In this document: in pieces, positions 55,700 to 64,000 of the stretch | How the letters are laid out: each line of letters starts with the position of its first letter | Position numbering within the stretch: position 1 is the stretch's first letter | Source of the DNA: Pseudomonas wayambapalatensis | GTDB taxonomy: Bacteria; Pseudomonadota; Gammaproteobacteria; Pseudomonadales; Pseudomonadaceae | Direction of reading: 5' to 3' | Length of the DNA: 64,000 nucleotides | NCBI GenBank assembly: GCA_014268975.2 | Contig: CP077096.1 | Location: 1,324,501 to 1,388,500 of the forward strand | The notes under the pieces: generated by a model | Seen by the model: only the letters and a program-made list of their open reading frames with translations | What the model was told of the DNA's origin: nothing | Database searches by the model: none | Program-made: the position numbers and the translations under genes

Positions 55700-57223
55700 T
55701 TACTTCACTTCAACAGCCAGGCTCTGGGCAATCTTGTTCTGCCACAGCGCAGGGCCGGTGATGTGCACCGACTCACCCTTGCTGTCCACCGCGACGGTGA
55801 CCGGCATGTCCTTGACGTCGAACTCGTAGATCGCTTCCATGCCCAGCTCGGCGAAGGCCAGGACCTTCGACTTGCGGATGGCCTGGGCCACCAGGTACGC
55901 GGCGCCGCCAACGGCCATCAGGTACACGGCCTTGTTGTCCTTGATCGCCTCGATGGCGGTCGGACCACGCTCGGATTTGCCGATCATGCCCAGCAGACCG
56001 GTCTGCTCGAGGATCTGGCGGGTGAACTTGTCCATCCGCGTGGCGGTGGTCGGGCCGGCTGGGCCGACCACTTCGTCACCGACCGGATCGACCGGGCCGA
56101 CGTAGTAGATGAAGCGGCCTTTCAGATCCACCGGCAGTTCTTCGCCACGGTTGAGCATCTCGACCATGCGCTTGTGCGCAGCGTCGCGGCCAGTGAGCAT
56201 CTTGCCGTTGAGCAGGATGGTCTCGCCCGGTTTCCAGCTGGCGACTTCTTCCGGGGTGATCTCGTCGAGGTTGACGCGACGCGCGCTCGGGCCGGCTTCC
56301 CAGACGATTTCCGGGTAGGCATCCAGCGACGGCGCTTCCAGCTCTGCCGGGCCGGAGCCGTCGAGCACGAAGTGGGCGTGACGGGTGGCGGCGCAGTTGG
56401 GGATCATGCACACCGGCAGCGAAGCGGCGTGGGTCGGATAGTCCATGATCTTGACGTCGAGCACGGTGGTCAGGCCGCCCAGGCCCTGGGCACCGATGCC
56501 CAGCTGGTTGACCTTCTCGAACAGCTCCAGGCGGATCTCTTCGATGCGGTTCTGCGGGCCGCGGGCTTTCAGTTCATGGATGTCGATGGATTCCATCAAC
56601 ACTTCCTTGGCCATGACCGCGGCTTTTTCGGCAGTACCGCCGATGCCAATGCCCAGCATGCCAGGCGGGCACCAGCCAGCGCCCATGGTCGGGACGGTCT
56701 TGAGCACCCAGTCGACGATCGAGTCGGACGGGTTGAGCATGGCCATCTTCGACTTGTTCTCCGAACCGCCGCCCTTGGCTGCGACGTCGACTTCGACCTT
56801 GTCGCCGGGCACGATGGAGTAGTGGATCACCGCCGGGGTGTTGTCCTTGGTGTTCTTGCGGGCACCGGCCGGGTCGGCCAGGATGGAGGCGCGCAGGACG
56901 TTTTCCGGCAGGTTGTAGGCGCGGCGCACGCCCTCGTTGATCATGTCGTCCAGGCTCATGGTCGCGCCGTCCCAGCGCACGTCCATGCCGACGCGCACGA
57001 ACACGGTGACGATACCGGTGTCCTGGCAGATCGGGCGGTGGCCGGTGGCGCACATGCGCGAGTTGATCAGGATCTGGGCGATGGAGTCGCGGGCAGCGGG
57101 CGATTCTTCACGCAGATAGGCTTCGTGCATCGCCTGGATGAAATCGACGGGGTGGTAATACGAGATGAATTGCAGGGCGTCGGCAACGCTCTGAATCAGG
57201 TCGTCTTGCTTGATCACGGTCAT
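55700..57223 (-). CDS. Class I fumarate hydratase (4Fe-4S)
   Basis: A 507-residue iron-sulfur fumarase that converts fumarate to malate in the TCA cycle. Cluster ligand cysteines are in RPICQDTG, IPNCAATRH and a third in CPPGMLG. The domain IGKSERGPTAIEAIKD is typical. The ATG at 57223 (MTVIKQDDLI) has AGAGGAG upstream and gives the normal family length. In PAO1 the matching gene, as I recall, is PA4333, next to the ferredoxin-type gene, as here. Confidence 0.93.
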   Translation of the reverse strand: MTVIKQDDLIQSVADALQFISYYHPVDFIQAMHEAYLREESPAARDSIAQILINSRMCATGHRPICQDTGIVTVFVRVGMDVRWDGATMSLDDMINEGVRRAYNLPENVLRASILADPAGARKNTKDNTPAVIHYSIVPGDKVEVDVAAKGGGSENKSKMAMLNPSDSIVDWVLKTVPTMGAGWCPPGMLGIGIGGTAEKAAVMAKEVLMESIDIHELKARGPQNRIEEIRLELFEKVNQLGIGAQGLGGLTTVLDVKIMDYPTHAASLPVCMIPNCAATRHAHFVLDGSGPAELEAPSLDAYPEIVWEAGPSARRVNLDEITPEEVASWKPGETILLNGKMLTGRDAAHKRMVEMLNRGEELPVDLKGRFIYYVGPVDPVGDEVVGPAGPTTATRMDKFTRQILEQTGLLGMIGKSERGPTAIEAIKDNKAVYLMAVGGAAYLVAQAIRKSKVLAFAELGMEAIYEFDVKDMPVTVAVDSKGESVHITGPALWQNKIAQSLAVEVK

Positions 57224-57464
57224 GCAGCGCGCTCCTCTTAAAGACGGGAACATTCGTAAAGGCATCGACACCGCCGACCAGCGCGTCGAAAGGCCTTGCA
57301 AGGCGCACCGGCAGGTCAGGCCGGCACAAAAAGGGCGCGGCAGTATAGCGCGGCTGCCCGTGGGAAACACCTGCGCGTGGTCTGGACCTTGGTCTGCCGC
57401 TGCCAGGCATCGTTCTTGCTGGCGTTCTGTACAATGGCAACAGACTCCAGGAGACCTTTCGTAC

Positions 57465-58385
57465 ATGCCCGATCTTCGCGTGGGCGAGCGCCGCATCAGC
57501 GTTCCGACCGGCAGCAACCTGCTCGACGCCCTCAACGGCGTCGGCCTGAACGTGCCTTACAGTTGCCGGGCCGGCAGTTGCCACGCCTGCCTGGTACGGT
57601 GCGTCGATGGCGAGCCTGAGGATGCCTTGCCCGAGGCGCTGCAGGCCGACAAGCGCGAGCAGGGCTGGCGCCTGGCTTGCCAGTGCCGGGTGACGGCTGA
57701 TCTGCAGGTTATGGTGTTCGATCCGCAGCGTGATGGTGTGCCGGCGCGGGTGTGCGCGCTGGACTGGGTCGGCGATGTACTGCGCTTGCGACTGAAGCCT
57801 GCGCGGGCGTTGCGTTATCAGGCGGGGCAGCATGTGGTGCTGTGGCTGGGCACGGTGGCCCGACCATACTCGCTGGCCAGCCTGCCGGGGGAGGATGATT
57901 TTCTCGAGTTCCATATCGACTGCCAGCGGCCGGGTGCGTTTTGCGATCTGGCTCGGGGCTTGAAGATCGGTGACTCGTTGAGTTTGGGAGAGTTCAGAGG
58001 GGGCGCGCTGCACTACGACCCCGACTGGCAGGACAGGCCGCTGTGGTTGCTGGCGGCAGGTACCGGCCTTGCCCCGCTGTGGGGTGTTGCGCGGGAGGCT
58101 TTGCGCCAAGGCCATCGGGCAGGAATAAAGGTCATGCATGTGGCACACGATGATGCCGGGCACTACCTGCAACCCGCGCTGCAACAGACGCATGGCATCG
58201 ATACCGAATACGTGCTGCAGGAGCATCTCGAGGAGGCGCTTGCGAGATTGCGTCCGACCTCTCGCCAGACCATCGCCTTGCTCTGCGGGTCGCCCGTGAG
58301 TGTCGAGCGCTTCGCTCGCAGATTGTTCATCGCCGGCGTGCCAAGAAACCAGGTGCTGGCTGACGTGTTCGTCGAGCATGCCTGA
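57465..58385 (+). CDS. 2Fe-2S ferredoxin-NAD(P)H reductase-like protein
   Basis: A 306-residue redox protein. An N-terminal 2Fe-2S plant-type ferredoxin domain has CRAGSCHACLVRC (CX4CX2C) and a fourth Cys in WRLACQC. A FAD-binding domain follows (RPYSLASLPG) and then an NAD-binding domain (LLAAGTGLAPLWG). This is the layout of electron-transfer subunits of oxygenases. No oxygenase gene is adjacent. The ATG at 57465 has CAGGAGA upstream; the longer frame is not supported. It is divergent from fumarase. Confidence 0.88.
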   Translation: MPDLRVGERRISVPTGSNLLDALNGVGLNVPYSCRAGSCHACLVRCVDGEPEDALPEALQADKREQGWRLACQCRVTADLQVMVFDPQRDGVPARVCALDWVGDVLRLRLKPARALRYQAGQHVVLWLGTVARPYSLASLPGEDDFLEFHIDCQRPGAFCDLARGLKIGDSLSLGEFRGGALHYDPDWQDRPLWLLAAGTGLAPLWGVAREALRQGHRAGIKVMHVAHDDAGHYLQPALQQTHGIDTEYVLQEHLEEALARLRPTSRQTIALLCGSPVSVERFARRLFIAGVPRNQVLADVFVEHA

Positions 58386-58421
58386 CTCTCTGGCAGCACC
58401 ATGCCCCATCGCGGGCAACCT

Positions 58422-58455
58422 AAAAAAAAGACCGCTCCTGAGAGCGGTCTTTTTT
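58422..58455. terminator. Bidirectional terminator between reductase gene and pyk
   Basis: The stem agaccgctc / gagcggtct with a ctga loop has seven A residues before it and five T residues after it. It serves both convergent genes. A partial REP core (ccccatcgcgggcaacc) abuts it on the left. Confidence 0.95.
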
Positions 58456-58487
58456 GCTGACCTGAAGTCGTTGCTACAACTCAGGCA

Positions 58488-59942
58488 TCAACCGACCAGC
58501 GGATCACCCACGTGCAGGATCTTCATGCCGTTGGTGCCACCGATGGTGTGGTAGCTGTCACCCTTGGTCAGGATCACCCAGTCGCCCTGTTCGACCAGGC
58601 CACGCTTGAGCAGCTCGTCGACAGCCGCCTGGCTGACCTTGTCGGCCGGCAGCGAAGCCGGATCGAAGGCGATCGGGTAGACGCCGCGGAACATCGAGAC
58701 GCGGGCCTGGGTCGCGCGGTGCGGCGACATGGCGAAGACCGGCACATGCGAGCGCAGGCGCGACATGATCAGCGGGGTGTAGCCGCTTTCGGTCAGGGCG
58801 ATGATCGCCTTCACGCCAGGGAAGTGGTTGGCGGTGTACATCGCGGCCAGGGCGATGCTCTCGTCGCAGCGCTCGAAGGTGGTGTGCAGGCGATGGCTGG
58901 ACTTCTGGTTGGTCGGGTGCTTTTCGGCGCCCAGGCAGATGCGCGCCATGGCTTGCACCGCTTCGATCGGGTACGAGCCGGCGGCGCTTTCGGCCGACAG
59001 CATCACCGCATCGGTGTTGTCCAGCACGGCGTTGGCCACGTCGGAGACTTCGGCGCGGGTCGGCATCGGGTTCTGGATCATCGACTCCATCATCTGGGTC
59101 GCAACGATCACCGCTTTATTGTTGCGGCGAGCGTGCTGGATGATCTTCTTCTGGATGCCGATCAGCTCGGCGTCGCCGATTTCCACGCCGAGGTCGCCAC
59201 GGGCAACCATCACGGCGTCGGAAGCCGCGATCAGGCCGTCGAGGGTTTCGTCGTCGGCAACGGCTTCGGCACGCTCGATCTTGGCCACCAGCCAGGCGCT
59301 GCCGCCGGCTTCGTCACGCAGCTTGCGTGCGTATTCCATGTCCTTGGCGTCACGCGGGAAGGAGACGGCCAGGTAGTCCAGGTCCATTTCCGCGGCCAGT
59401 TTGATGTCGGCCTTGTCTTTTTCGGTCAGGGCCGGTGCAGTCAGGCCGCCACCTTTGCGGTTGATGCCCTTGTGGTCGGACAGTGGGCCACCGACGATCA
59501 CCACGCAATGCAGCGCGTCGGCGGTAGCGGTTTCGACGCGCATGACCACGCGACCGTCGTCGAGCAGCAGCTCGTCACCTACACCGCAGTCCTTGACCAG
59601 GTCGGGGTAGTCGATGCCGACGATATCCTGGTTGCCTTCGGTGAGCGGGTGAGCGGTGGAGAAGGTGAACTTGTCACCGATCTTCAGTTCGATGCGCTTG
59701 TTGCTGAACTTGGCGATACGGATCTTCGGACCTTGCAGGTCGCCCAGCAGTGCGACGTGGCGGCCGTTCTTGGCGGCGATGTCGCGGATCAGGCGGGCGC
59801 GGGCCTTGTGCTCGTCCGGTGTGCCGTGGGAAAAGTTCAGACGTGCCACGTCCAGGCCGGCGAGGATCAGTTGTTCGATCACTTCCGGCGAGTTGCTGGC
59901 GGGGCCCAGGGTGGCGACGATTTTGGTACGGCGGATGGTCAT
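58488..59942 (-). CDS. pykA: Pyruvate kinase
   Basis: A 484-residue glycolytic enzyme that makes pyruvate and ATP from phosphoenolpyruvate and ADP. It starts MTIRRTKIVATLGPAS. Active-site segments are ARLNFSHG, GDLQGPKIRI, AKIERAEAV, MVARGDLGVEIG and TQMMESMI. Lengths and motifs match the Pseudomonas PykA type. The terminator at 58422-58455 follows its stop. Confidence 0.96.
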   Translation of the reverse strand: MTIRRTKIVATLGPASNSPEVIEQLILAGLDVARLNFSHGTPDEHKARARLIRDIAAKNGRHVALLGDLQGPKIRIAKFSNKRIELKIGDKFTFSTAHPLTEGNQDIVGIDYPDLVKDCGVGDELLLDDGRVVMRVETATADALHCVVIVGGPLSDHKGINRKGGGLTAPALTEKDKADIKLAAEMDLDYLAVSFPRDAKDMEYARKLRDEAGGSAWLVAKIERAEAVADDETLDGLIAASDAVMVARGDLGVEIGDAELIGIQKKIIQHARRNNKAVIVATQMMESMIQNPMPTRAEVSDVANAVLDNTDAVMLSAESAAGSYPIEAVQAMARICLGAEKHPTNQKSSHRLHTTFERCDESIALAAMYTANHFPGVKAIIALTESGYTPLIMSRLRSHVPVFAMSPHRATQARVSMFRGVYPIAFDPASLPADKVSQAAVDELLKRGLVEQGDWVILTKGDSYHTIGGTNGMKILHVGDPLVG

Positions 59943-60180
59943 GCACAGACTCCTATGTTGAAGCGCAGCGAAAGGCTACTCCTCAATTGCGCTGTAGTCA
60001 TTGTTCCGTTGCACTACCTTGCAGGTTGGCGAGAGGGCGATTGCACCGTCGGCAGCACCCTACAAGCAGGAGGTTGCAGGTAGACGCTCGGCGCCGCGCG
60101 TCAGCTGGATGAAGCGTGCATCGGCACGCTGAAGAAATCGGGGCGCAGGCCGATATACTGGCCATCAAAGGAGAATTCCC

Positions 60181-60564
60181 ATGCGAGCCCTGATCGTGTT
60201 AACCATGGCGGCCAGTGTCGTCGGCTGCACCCGTTGGTCCATGGACCACCACCTGAACAATGCCTACCGCGCGTACGATCGTGGCGATTGCCAGCGGGTG
60301 ATGCTGGAGCTGTCGCAAGTCGATCGCACCAGCCGTGCCCGTCCGTTCATCCATCCGGAAGTGGCGATGCTGCGTGGCCAGTGCCTGGAGCGGCAGAAAC
60401 TCTATGTCGATGCAGCGCAGACTTACCAGTTCCTGATCCAGCGCTACCCGCAGAACGAGTACGCCTACCGTGCCCAGGCGCGCCTGCAGACCCTGGAGCA
60501 GCTCGGCCATCTGCGCGGTGAGCCGGCGGTGACCAGCCCTGCGCCGACTACGCCTTTGCGTTAA
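60181..60564 (+). CDS. Small lipoprotein with TPR-like repeat
   Basis: A 127-residue predicted lipoprotein. The lipobox is VVGC (Cys16). The mature part has helix pairs of TPR type (HHLNNAYRAYDRGDCQRVML, DAAQTYQFLIQRYPQNEYAY). A Pro/Thr tail ends it. It resembles small outer-membrane scaffold lipoproteins, but I cannot assign a partner. AAAGGAG precedes the ATG. Confidence 0.82.
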   Translation: MRALIVLTMAASVVGCTRWSMDHHLNNAYRAYDRGDCQRVMLELSQVDRTSRARPFIHPEVAMLRGQCLERQKLYVDAAQTYQFLIQRYPQNEYAYRAQARLQTLEQLGHLRGEPAVTSPAPTTPLR

Positions 60565-60678
60565 TACCAAGGTGACAATGATTTCATCCGGGCCGTCGCT
60601 CAGGCTAAGCTAGGCTGTAAAGTAGGTGTAACGCTCACCGCCAGTACCTGGTCTTCCTGGCATAAGGTACGGAGTATC

Positions 60679-61038
60679 ATGTTCATCGAACGTCAGATCG
60701 ACCGTCATCAACTGCCTTACGTGCTCAAGGTCTTCAACCGGTTGACCGATCAGGAGATTGGTTATCTGGGGAATGCCTCCGAGGATGGGCTCATGGTGAT
60801 CAGCCAGCTCCCGATCATGGTCGGACCGGATTTCGATCTGCAGCTGCGTGTGCCGCTTGCAGGCGGGGGCCATCAGTTCATCAATCTCACCGCCAGTTGC
60901 CTGTGGAGCCGCGAGGACCAGACCCCGGGGCATTTCGATGCTGGCTTCATGCTATTGCAGGCGCCGCGCGAGTACGACGAGTTCGTGCGCTCGCTGCGCG
61001 ACTTCTTCAGCTTCAAGCCGATGAACGAGTCGGCCTGA
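60679..61038 (+). CDS. PilZ domain protein
   Basis: A 119-residue single-domain protein. The c-di-GMP binding motifs RQIDR (RxxxR) and NASEDGL (N/DxSxxG) are both present, spaced about 24 residues apart, as in PilZ domains. It is cytoplasmic. With BifA encoded in the same window, it is a possible c-di-GMP receptor. It ends 49 bases before sbcB. Confidence 0.82.
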   Translation: MFIERQIDRHQLPYVLKVFNRLTDQEIGYLGNASEDGLMVISQLPIMVGPDFDLQLRVPLAGGGHQFINLTASCLWSREDQTPGHFDAGFMLLQAPREYDEFVRSLRDFFSFKPMNESA

Positions 61039-61087
61039 AGGCGTTCCTCCGGTAGACTCGTCCGCGAACTTTGTACAGGACGACACC

Positions 61088-62524
61088 GTGAACTCCAGCA
61101 TCTTCTGGCACGACTACGAAACCACCGGTATCAATCCGCGCTGCGACCGACCGCTGCAGGTTGCAGGCGTACGCACCGATTTCGAGCTCAACGAGATCGA
61201 CGAACCGGTCAACCTGTATTGCCGCCCCTCCGACGATATCCTGCCGCACCCCGCCGCCTGCCTGGTGACGGGCATCACCCCTGAGCAACTGATGGCAAAA
61301 GGCTTGGGGGAAGCGGAGTTCATGACCCGGGTGCATGAACAGTTGTCGCGCCCCGGCACCTGTGGCGCAGGCTACAACACCTTGCGCTTCGATGATGAAG
61401 TCACCCGCTACAGCCTCTACCGCAACTTCTTCGATCCCTACGCCCGTGAGTGGCAGGGTGGCAACAGCCGCTGGGACTTGATCGACGTGGTGCGTACCGC
61501 CTATGCCCTGCGCCCGGAAGGTATCGTCTGGCCGCAGCAGGACGGACGCACCAGCCTGCGCCTGGAGTTGCTGAGCAAGGCCAACAAGATCGATCACGGC
61601 CATGCTCACGAGGCATTGTCCGATGTCCGCGCCACCATCGCGTTAGCCCGCCTGGTTCGCCAACGCCAGCCCAAACTCTATGACTGGTTGTTCCAGTTGC
61701 GTAGCAAGCACAAGGTCATGGAGCAGATTCGCCTGCTTCAGCCACTGGTGCATATCTCCGGGCGTTTCTCCAGCGAGCGTAGTTACCTGGGGGTGGTATT
61801 GCCGTTGGCCTGGCACCCGCGTAATCGCAATGCACTGATTGTGTGCGACCTGCACATGGAAAACTCGCCTTTAATAAGGGAAAGTGCCGAGGTATTGCGT
61901 TCGCGTTTGTACACGCGGCGCGAGGAATTGGCTGACGGGGAATTGCCGGTTCCGCTGAAGTTGGTGCACATCAACAAATGTCCTGTGGTTGCGCCATTGA
62001 GCGTATTGCGCCCGGCCGATCAACAGCGACTGGGTCTTGATATGTCGCTTGTTCAGTCTCGAGCCGATCAATTGATTCAGCAGCAAGACGCTTGGCGGGA
62101 CAAGCTGGAGAGCCTCTACAGCGCAGATGAGTTCGCACCCAGCGAAGATCCCGAGCAACAGTTGTACGAGGGATTTCTCGGGGATCGTGATCGTCGCTTG
62201 TGTGAACAAGTTCGTTTGAGCGATCCGCGACAGTTGGGGCAGGGGCACTGGATGTTCGATGATGCACGCATGCCTGAGCTATTGTTCCGCTACCGGGCGC
62301 GCAACTTTATCGACACCTTGAACGAACAGGAGCAACAACGCTGGCACCGCTTCTGCCAGCAGCGCCTGAGCGATCCGCGCCTGGGAGCGCCCAACACCCT
62401 GGGCGATTTCGAGCAGGCGGCGCAGGCCCGTCTGGTCGATACGGACGATGCCGGGCGGCAGGTCCTGGAGGCATGGCTTGCACATGTCCGTACACTGCGA
62501 ACGCACTATGCGTTGGCAGAATAA
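61088..62524 (+). CDS. sbcB: Exodeoxyribonuclease I SbcB
   Basis: A 478-residue 3'-5' single-strand DNA exonuclease. The DEDDh catalytic motifs are FWHDYETTG (Exo I, Asp and Glu), GYNTLRFDDE (Exo II), and HEALSDVRAT (Exo III, His and Asp). The SH3-like and C-terminal helical domains follow, with normal length. The start is GTG (MNSSIFWHDYETTG), with CAGGA upstream. A strong terminator follows its stop. Confidence 0.96.
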   Translation: MNSSIFWHDYETTGINPRCDRPLQVAGVRTDFELNEIDEPVNLYCRPSDDILPHPAACLVTGITPEQLMAKGLGEAEFMTRVHEQLSRPGTCGAGYNTLRFDDEVTRYSLYRNFFDPYAREWQGGNSRWDLIDVVRTAYALRPEGIVWPQQDGRTSLRLELLSKANKIDHGHAHEALSDVRATIALARLVRQRQPKLYDWLFQLRSKHKVMEQIRLLQPLVHISGRFSSERSYLGVVLPLAWHPRNRNALIVCDLHMENSPLIRESAEVLRSRLYTRREELADGELPVPLKLVHINKCPVVAPLSVLRPADQQRLGLDMSLVQSRADQLIQQQDAWRDKLESLYSADEFAPSEDPEQQLYEGFLGDRDRRLCEQVRLSDPRQLGQGHWMFDDARMPELLFRYRARNFIDTLNEQEQQRWHRFCQQRLSDPRLGAPNTLGDFEQAAQARLVDTDDAGRQVLEAWLAHVRTLRTHYALAE

Positions 62525-62527
62525 ATA

Positions 62528-62554
62528 AAAACGCCGGCGATGAGCCGGCGTTTT
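62528..62554. terminator. Bidirectional terminator between sbcB and mvaT-type gene
   Basis: Perfect 11-bp arms aaaacgccggc / gccggcgtttt flank a gatga loop, with T tracts in both directions, just after the sbcB stop. Confidence 0.95.
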
Positions 62555-62581
62555 GCTGAAGCCTTAAGGCAGTTGCCGGGA

Positions 62582-62959
62582 TCAGCCCAGCAGGGTTGCC
62601 CAGCTTTCAACCACGTCACCACCCCACTTGGCTTTCCATTCTTTCAGGGTCTTGTGGTTGCCGCCTTTGGTTTCAATCACTTCACCGTTGTGCGGGTTCT
62701 TGTATTGCTTGACCTTGCGAGCACGTTTGGTGCTGGTGGTCTTGGCGGCGCCACGGGGTGCCTTGCTCAGTTTGGATTCCGGGTCGAGCAGGGCAATCAC
62801 GTCACGCAGCGACTTGGAGTATTCGCCCATCAGTGCGCGCAGTTTGCCTTCGAATTCCAGCTCTTTTTTCAGCTTGTCATCTTGCGACAGGTTGGCGAGG
62901 CGAGCTTGAAGTTCCTTGATGGCTTCTTCGGTGGCGCGGTATTCGTTGATCAGGGACAT
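62582..62959 (-). CDS. turA: H-NS-like xenogeneic silencer, MvaT family (TurA-type)
   Basis: A 125-residue nucleoid protein. The N-terminal coiled-coil dimerisation region is MSLINEYRATEEAIKELQ and onward to residue about 60. The C-terminal AT-hook-like DNA-binding part is KVKQYKNPHNGEVIETKGG with TLKEWKAKWG. AAGGAA precedes the ATG at 62959; the longer frame is not supported. In P. putida this gene, next to sbcB and purU, is TurA. It silences AT-rich acquired DNA, such as possibly the island at 41.3-45 kb. Confidence 0.92.
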   Translation of the reverse strand: MSLINEYRATEEAIKELQARLANLSQDDKLKKELEFEGKLRALMGEYSKSLRDVIALLDPESKLSKAPRGAAKTTSTKRARKVKQYKNPHNGEVIETKGGNHKTLKEWKAKWGGDVVESWATLLG

Positions 62960-63263
62960 GGAGTGTTCCTTGGTGAATGTACAGAGAGACAGTGGGCCAA
63001 TAATAGACAGGCAATACTCGCAAGTAAACAATTAATAAGGGGCTCAAATGTCAAATCATTTTGAAGCAACAATAACAGCGCTTCGGTAAAGAAAAATTTA
63101 CATATTGCGTCTCTGTGCCTCGTCAATCCTCATCCGCCTGCTTGCGGGTGCTCAGAGTCTGCATTGAGCTGCCACGCAGGAGCGCGCAGGCCAATGGTTA
63201 CTGCCTTTTTCACGGCAGATGGCTAGAATGTGCGCCTTTGCGAAGTTTTCCGGAGTCTCATCC
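62960..63263. promoter_or_regulatory. Divergent mvaT-type / purU intergenic region
   Basis: A 304-base gap with no gene. The left half (62995-63110) is strongly AT-rich (aattaataa, aaagaaaaatttacata) and likely holds the promoter of the H-NS-like gene and sites for its own binding. The right half contains tgcctttttcacggca, a short inverted repeat about 60 bases before purU. Confidence 0.55.
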
Positions 63264-64000
63264 ATGCGCACCTACCGTCTGACGATTGCCTGTCCCGACC
63301 GCGTCGGCATCGTGGCAAAAGTCAGTAACTTCCTGGCCTTGTACAACGGCTGGATCAACGAAGCCAGCCACCACTCCGACGAGCAGAGCGGGTGGTTCTT
63401 CATGCGCCATGAAATCCGCGCCCAATCCCTGCCATTCGGTATCGAGGCCTTCCGCGAGGCCTTCGCGCCGATCGCCGAAGAGTTCTCCATGAGCTGGAAC
63501 ATCACCGACTCGGCGCAGAAGAAGCGCGTAGTGCTGATGGCCAGCCGCGAGTCGCACTGCCTGGCCGACCTGCTGCACCGCTGGCACACCGATGAACTGG
63601 ACTGTGATATCCCGTGCGTGATTTCCAACCACAACGACCTGCGCAGCATGGTCGAGTGGCACGGTATTCCGTTTTTCCACGTGCCGGTCGATCCGAAAGA
63701 CAAGGCCCCGGCCTTCGCCGAAGTTTCGCGCCTGGTTGCCGAGCATGGCGCTGATGTAGTGGTACTGGCGCGCTACATGCAGATCCTGCCGCCACAGCTG
63801 TGCCAGGATTACGCCGGGCGTGTGATCAACATCCACCACAGCTTCCTGCCGTCGTTCGTCGGCGCCAAGCCCTACCACCAGGCTGCATTGCGTGGTGTGA
63901 AGCTGATCGGTGCCACCTGCCACTATGTCACCGAAGAACTGGACGCAGGTCCCATCATCGAGCAGGACGTGGTGCGTGTGAACCACGCCGACAGCATCGA
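63264..64000 (+). CDS. purU: Formyltetrahydrofolate deformylase PurU (partial)
   Basis: The gene runs off the right edge; 245 full codons are visible, of about 280 expected. The N-terminal ACT domain is CPDRVGIVAKVSNFLALYNG. The catalytic hydrolase domain has SNHNDLRSMVEW, LARYMQILPPQLC, and the HxSxLP signature in NIHHSFLPSFVGAKPYHQA. It releases formate from 10-formyl-THF, balancing one-carbon pools for purine synthesis. CGGAG precedes the ATG. Confidence 0.95.
   Translation, partial: MRTYRLTIACPDRVGIVAKVSNFLALYNGWINEASHHSDEQSGWFFMRHEIRAQSLPFGIEAFREAFAPIAEEFSMSWNITDSAQKKRVVLMASRESHCLADLLHRWHTDELDCDIPCVISNHNDLRSMVEWHGIPFFHVPVDPKDKAPAFAEVSRLVAEHGADVVVLARYMQILPPQLCQDYAGRVINIHHSFLPSFVGAKPYHQAALRGVKLIGATCHYVTEELDAGPIIEQDVVRVNHADSI

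Noticed and set aside
55685..57241. 518-codon plus-strand frame opposite fumarase
   Set aside because: Antisense shadow; fumarase on the minus strand has full length, motifs and ribosome binding site.
58512..60083. 523-codon plus-strand frame opposite pyruvate kinase
   Set aside because: Antisense shadow of pykA; Val/Gly/Asp/His-rich artefact composition.
63201..63216. TTTTTCAC upstream of purU as a third ColR site
   Set aside because: The conserved A and C/G of the pattern are missing; the T run is the loop of a short tgcc/ggca inverted repeat.

Overview
The window is a piece of the core chromosome of a Pseudomonas, most likely of the P. putida group. Support comes from GC-rich coding sequence, Pseudomonas-type bifunctional argJ, a ColRS/InaA locus with its own ColR-box pattern, BifA with a GGDQF motif, XenB, an MvaT/TurA-type H-NS analogue, and repeated REP hairpins of the P. 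putida kind ending in gctcc(c/t)acagg. I see no rRNA, tRNA, CRISPR array, insertion sequence or prophage. From memory, the gene order follows P. aeruginosa PAO1 PA4406 to PA4314 (lpxC down to purU) almost without a break. I recall that P. putida KT2440 has the same genes split over separate chromosomal blocks.

Left third (1-20.1 kb): end of lpxC, a DUF721 protein, secA, argJ, a GST, a Nudix-ThiE-like fusion, a PduO-type cobalamin adenosyltransferase, an orphan sensor kinase, a panE-like reductase, yajQ, an MscS channel, an MdfA-like MFS pump, ampG, an alkyltransferase-like protein, a DUF481 outer-membrane protein, a HugZ-type heme utilisation gene behind a Fur-box-like site, fxsA, and groES-groEL behind a sigma-32-like promoter.

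Middle (20.1-41.3 kb): an envelope-stress block (PAP2 phosphatase, colR-colS, methyltransferase, inaA, small exported protein) with two ColR-box-like sites; a MexVW-type RND pump; an iron-linked set of two imelysin lipoproteins, a di-heme DUF1111 protein and a DUF1513 protein; then bifA, sodB, argO/argP, an NAD-dependent epimerase and a coiled-coil membrane protein.

Accessory island (41.35-45.0 kb): two divergent genes with visibly lower GC encode secreted proteins that share a six-cysteine domain resembling Pseudomonas 'halovibrin HvnA' proteins. One carries a DUF2599-like C-terminal extension. The other is a predicted lipoprotein with three tandem Ig-like repeats and is preceded by a 22-codon ORF that overlaps its start codon. 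This is the least explained part of the window.

Right third (45.0-64 kb): xenB-MFS-arsR under a cluster of TATWTCGC half-sites, acpH, ornithine-lipid genes olsB-olsA, an acyl-CoA-dehydrogenase-like / serine hydrolase / small Cys-rich operon, YceI, a phospholipase D family protein, a DJ-1/PfpI protein, a GNAT, class I fumarase, a ferredoxin-reductase protein, pyruvate kinase, a small TPR-like lipoprotein, a PilZ protein, sbcB, the MvaT/TurA regulator and the start of purU.
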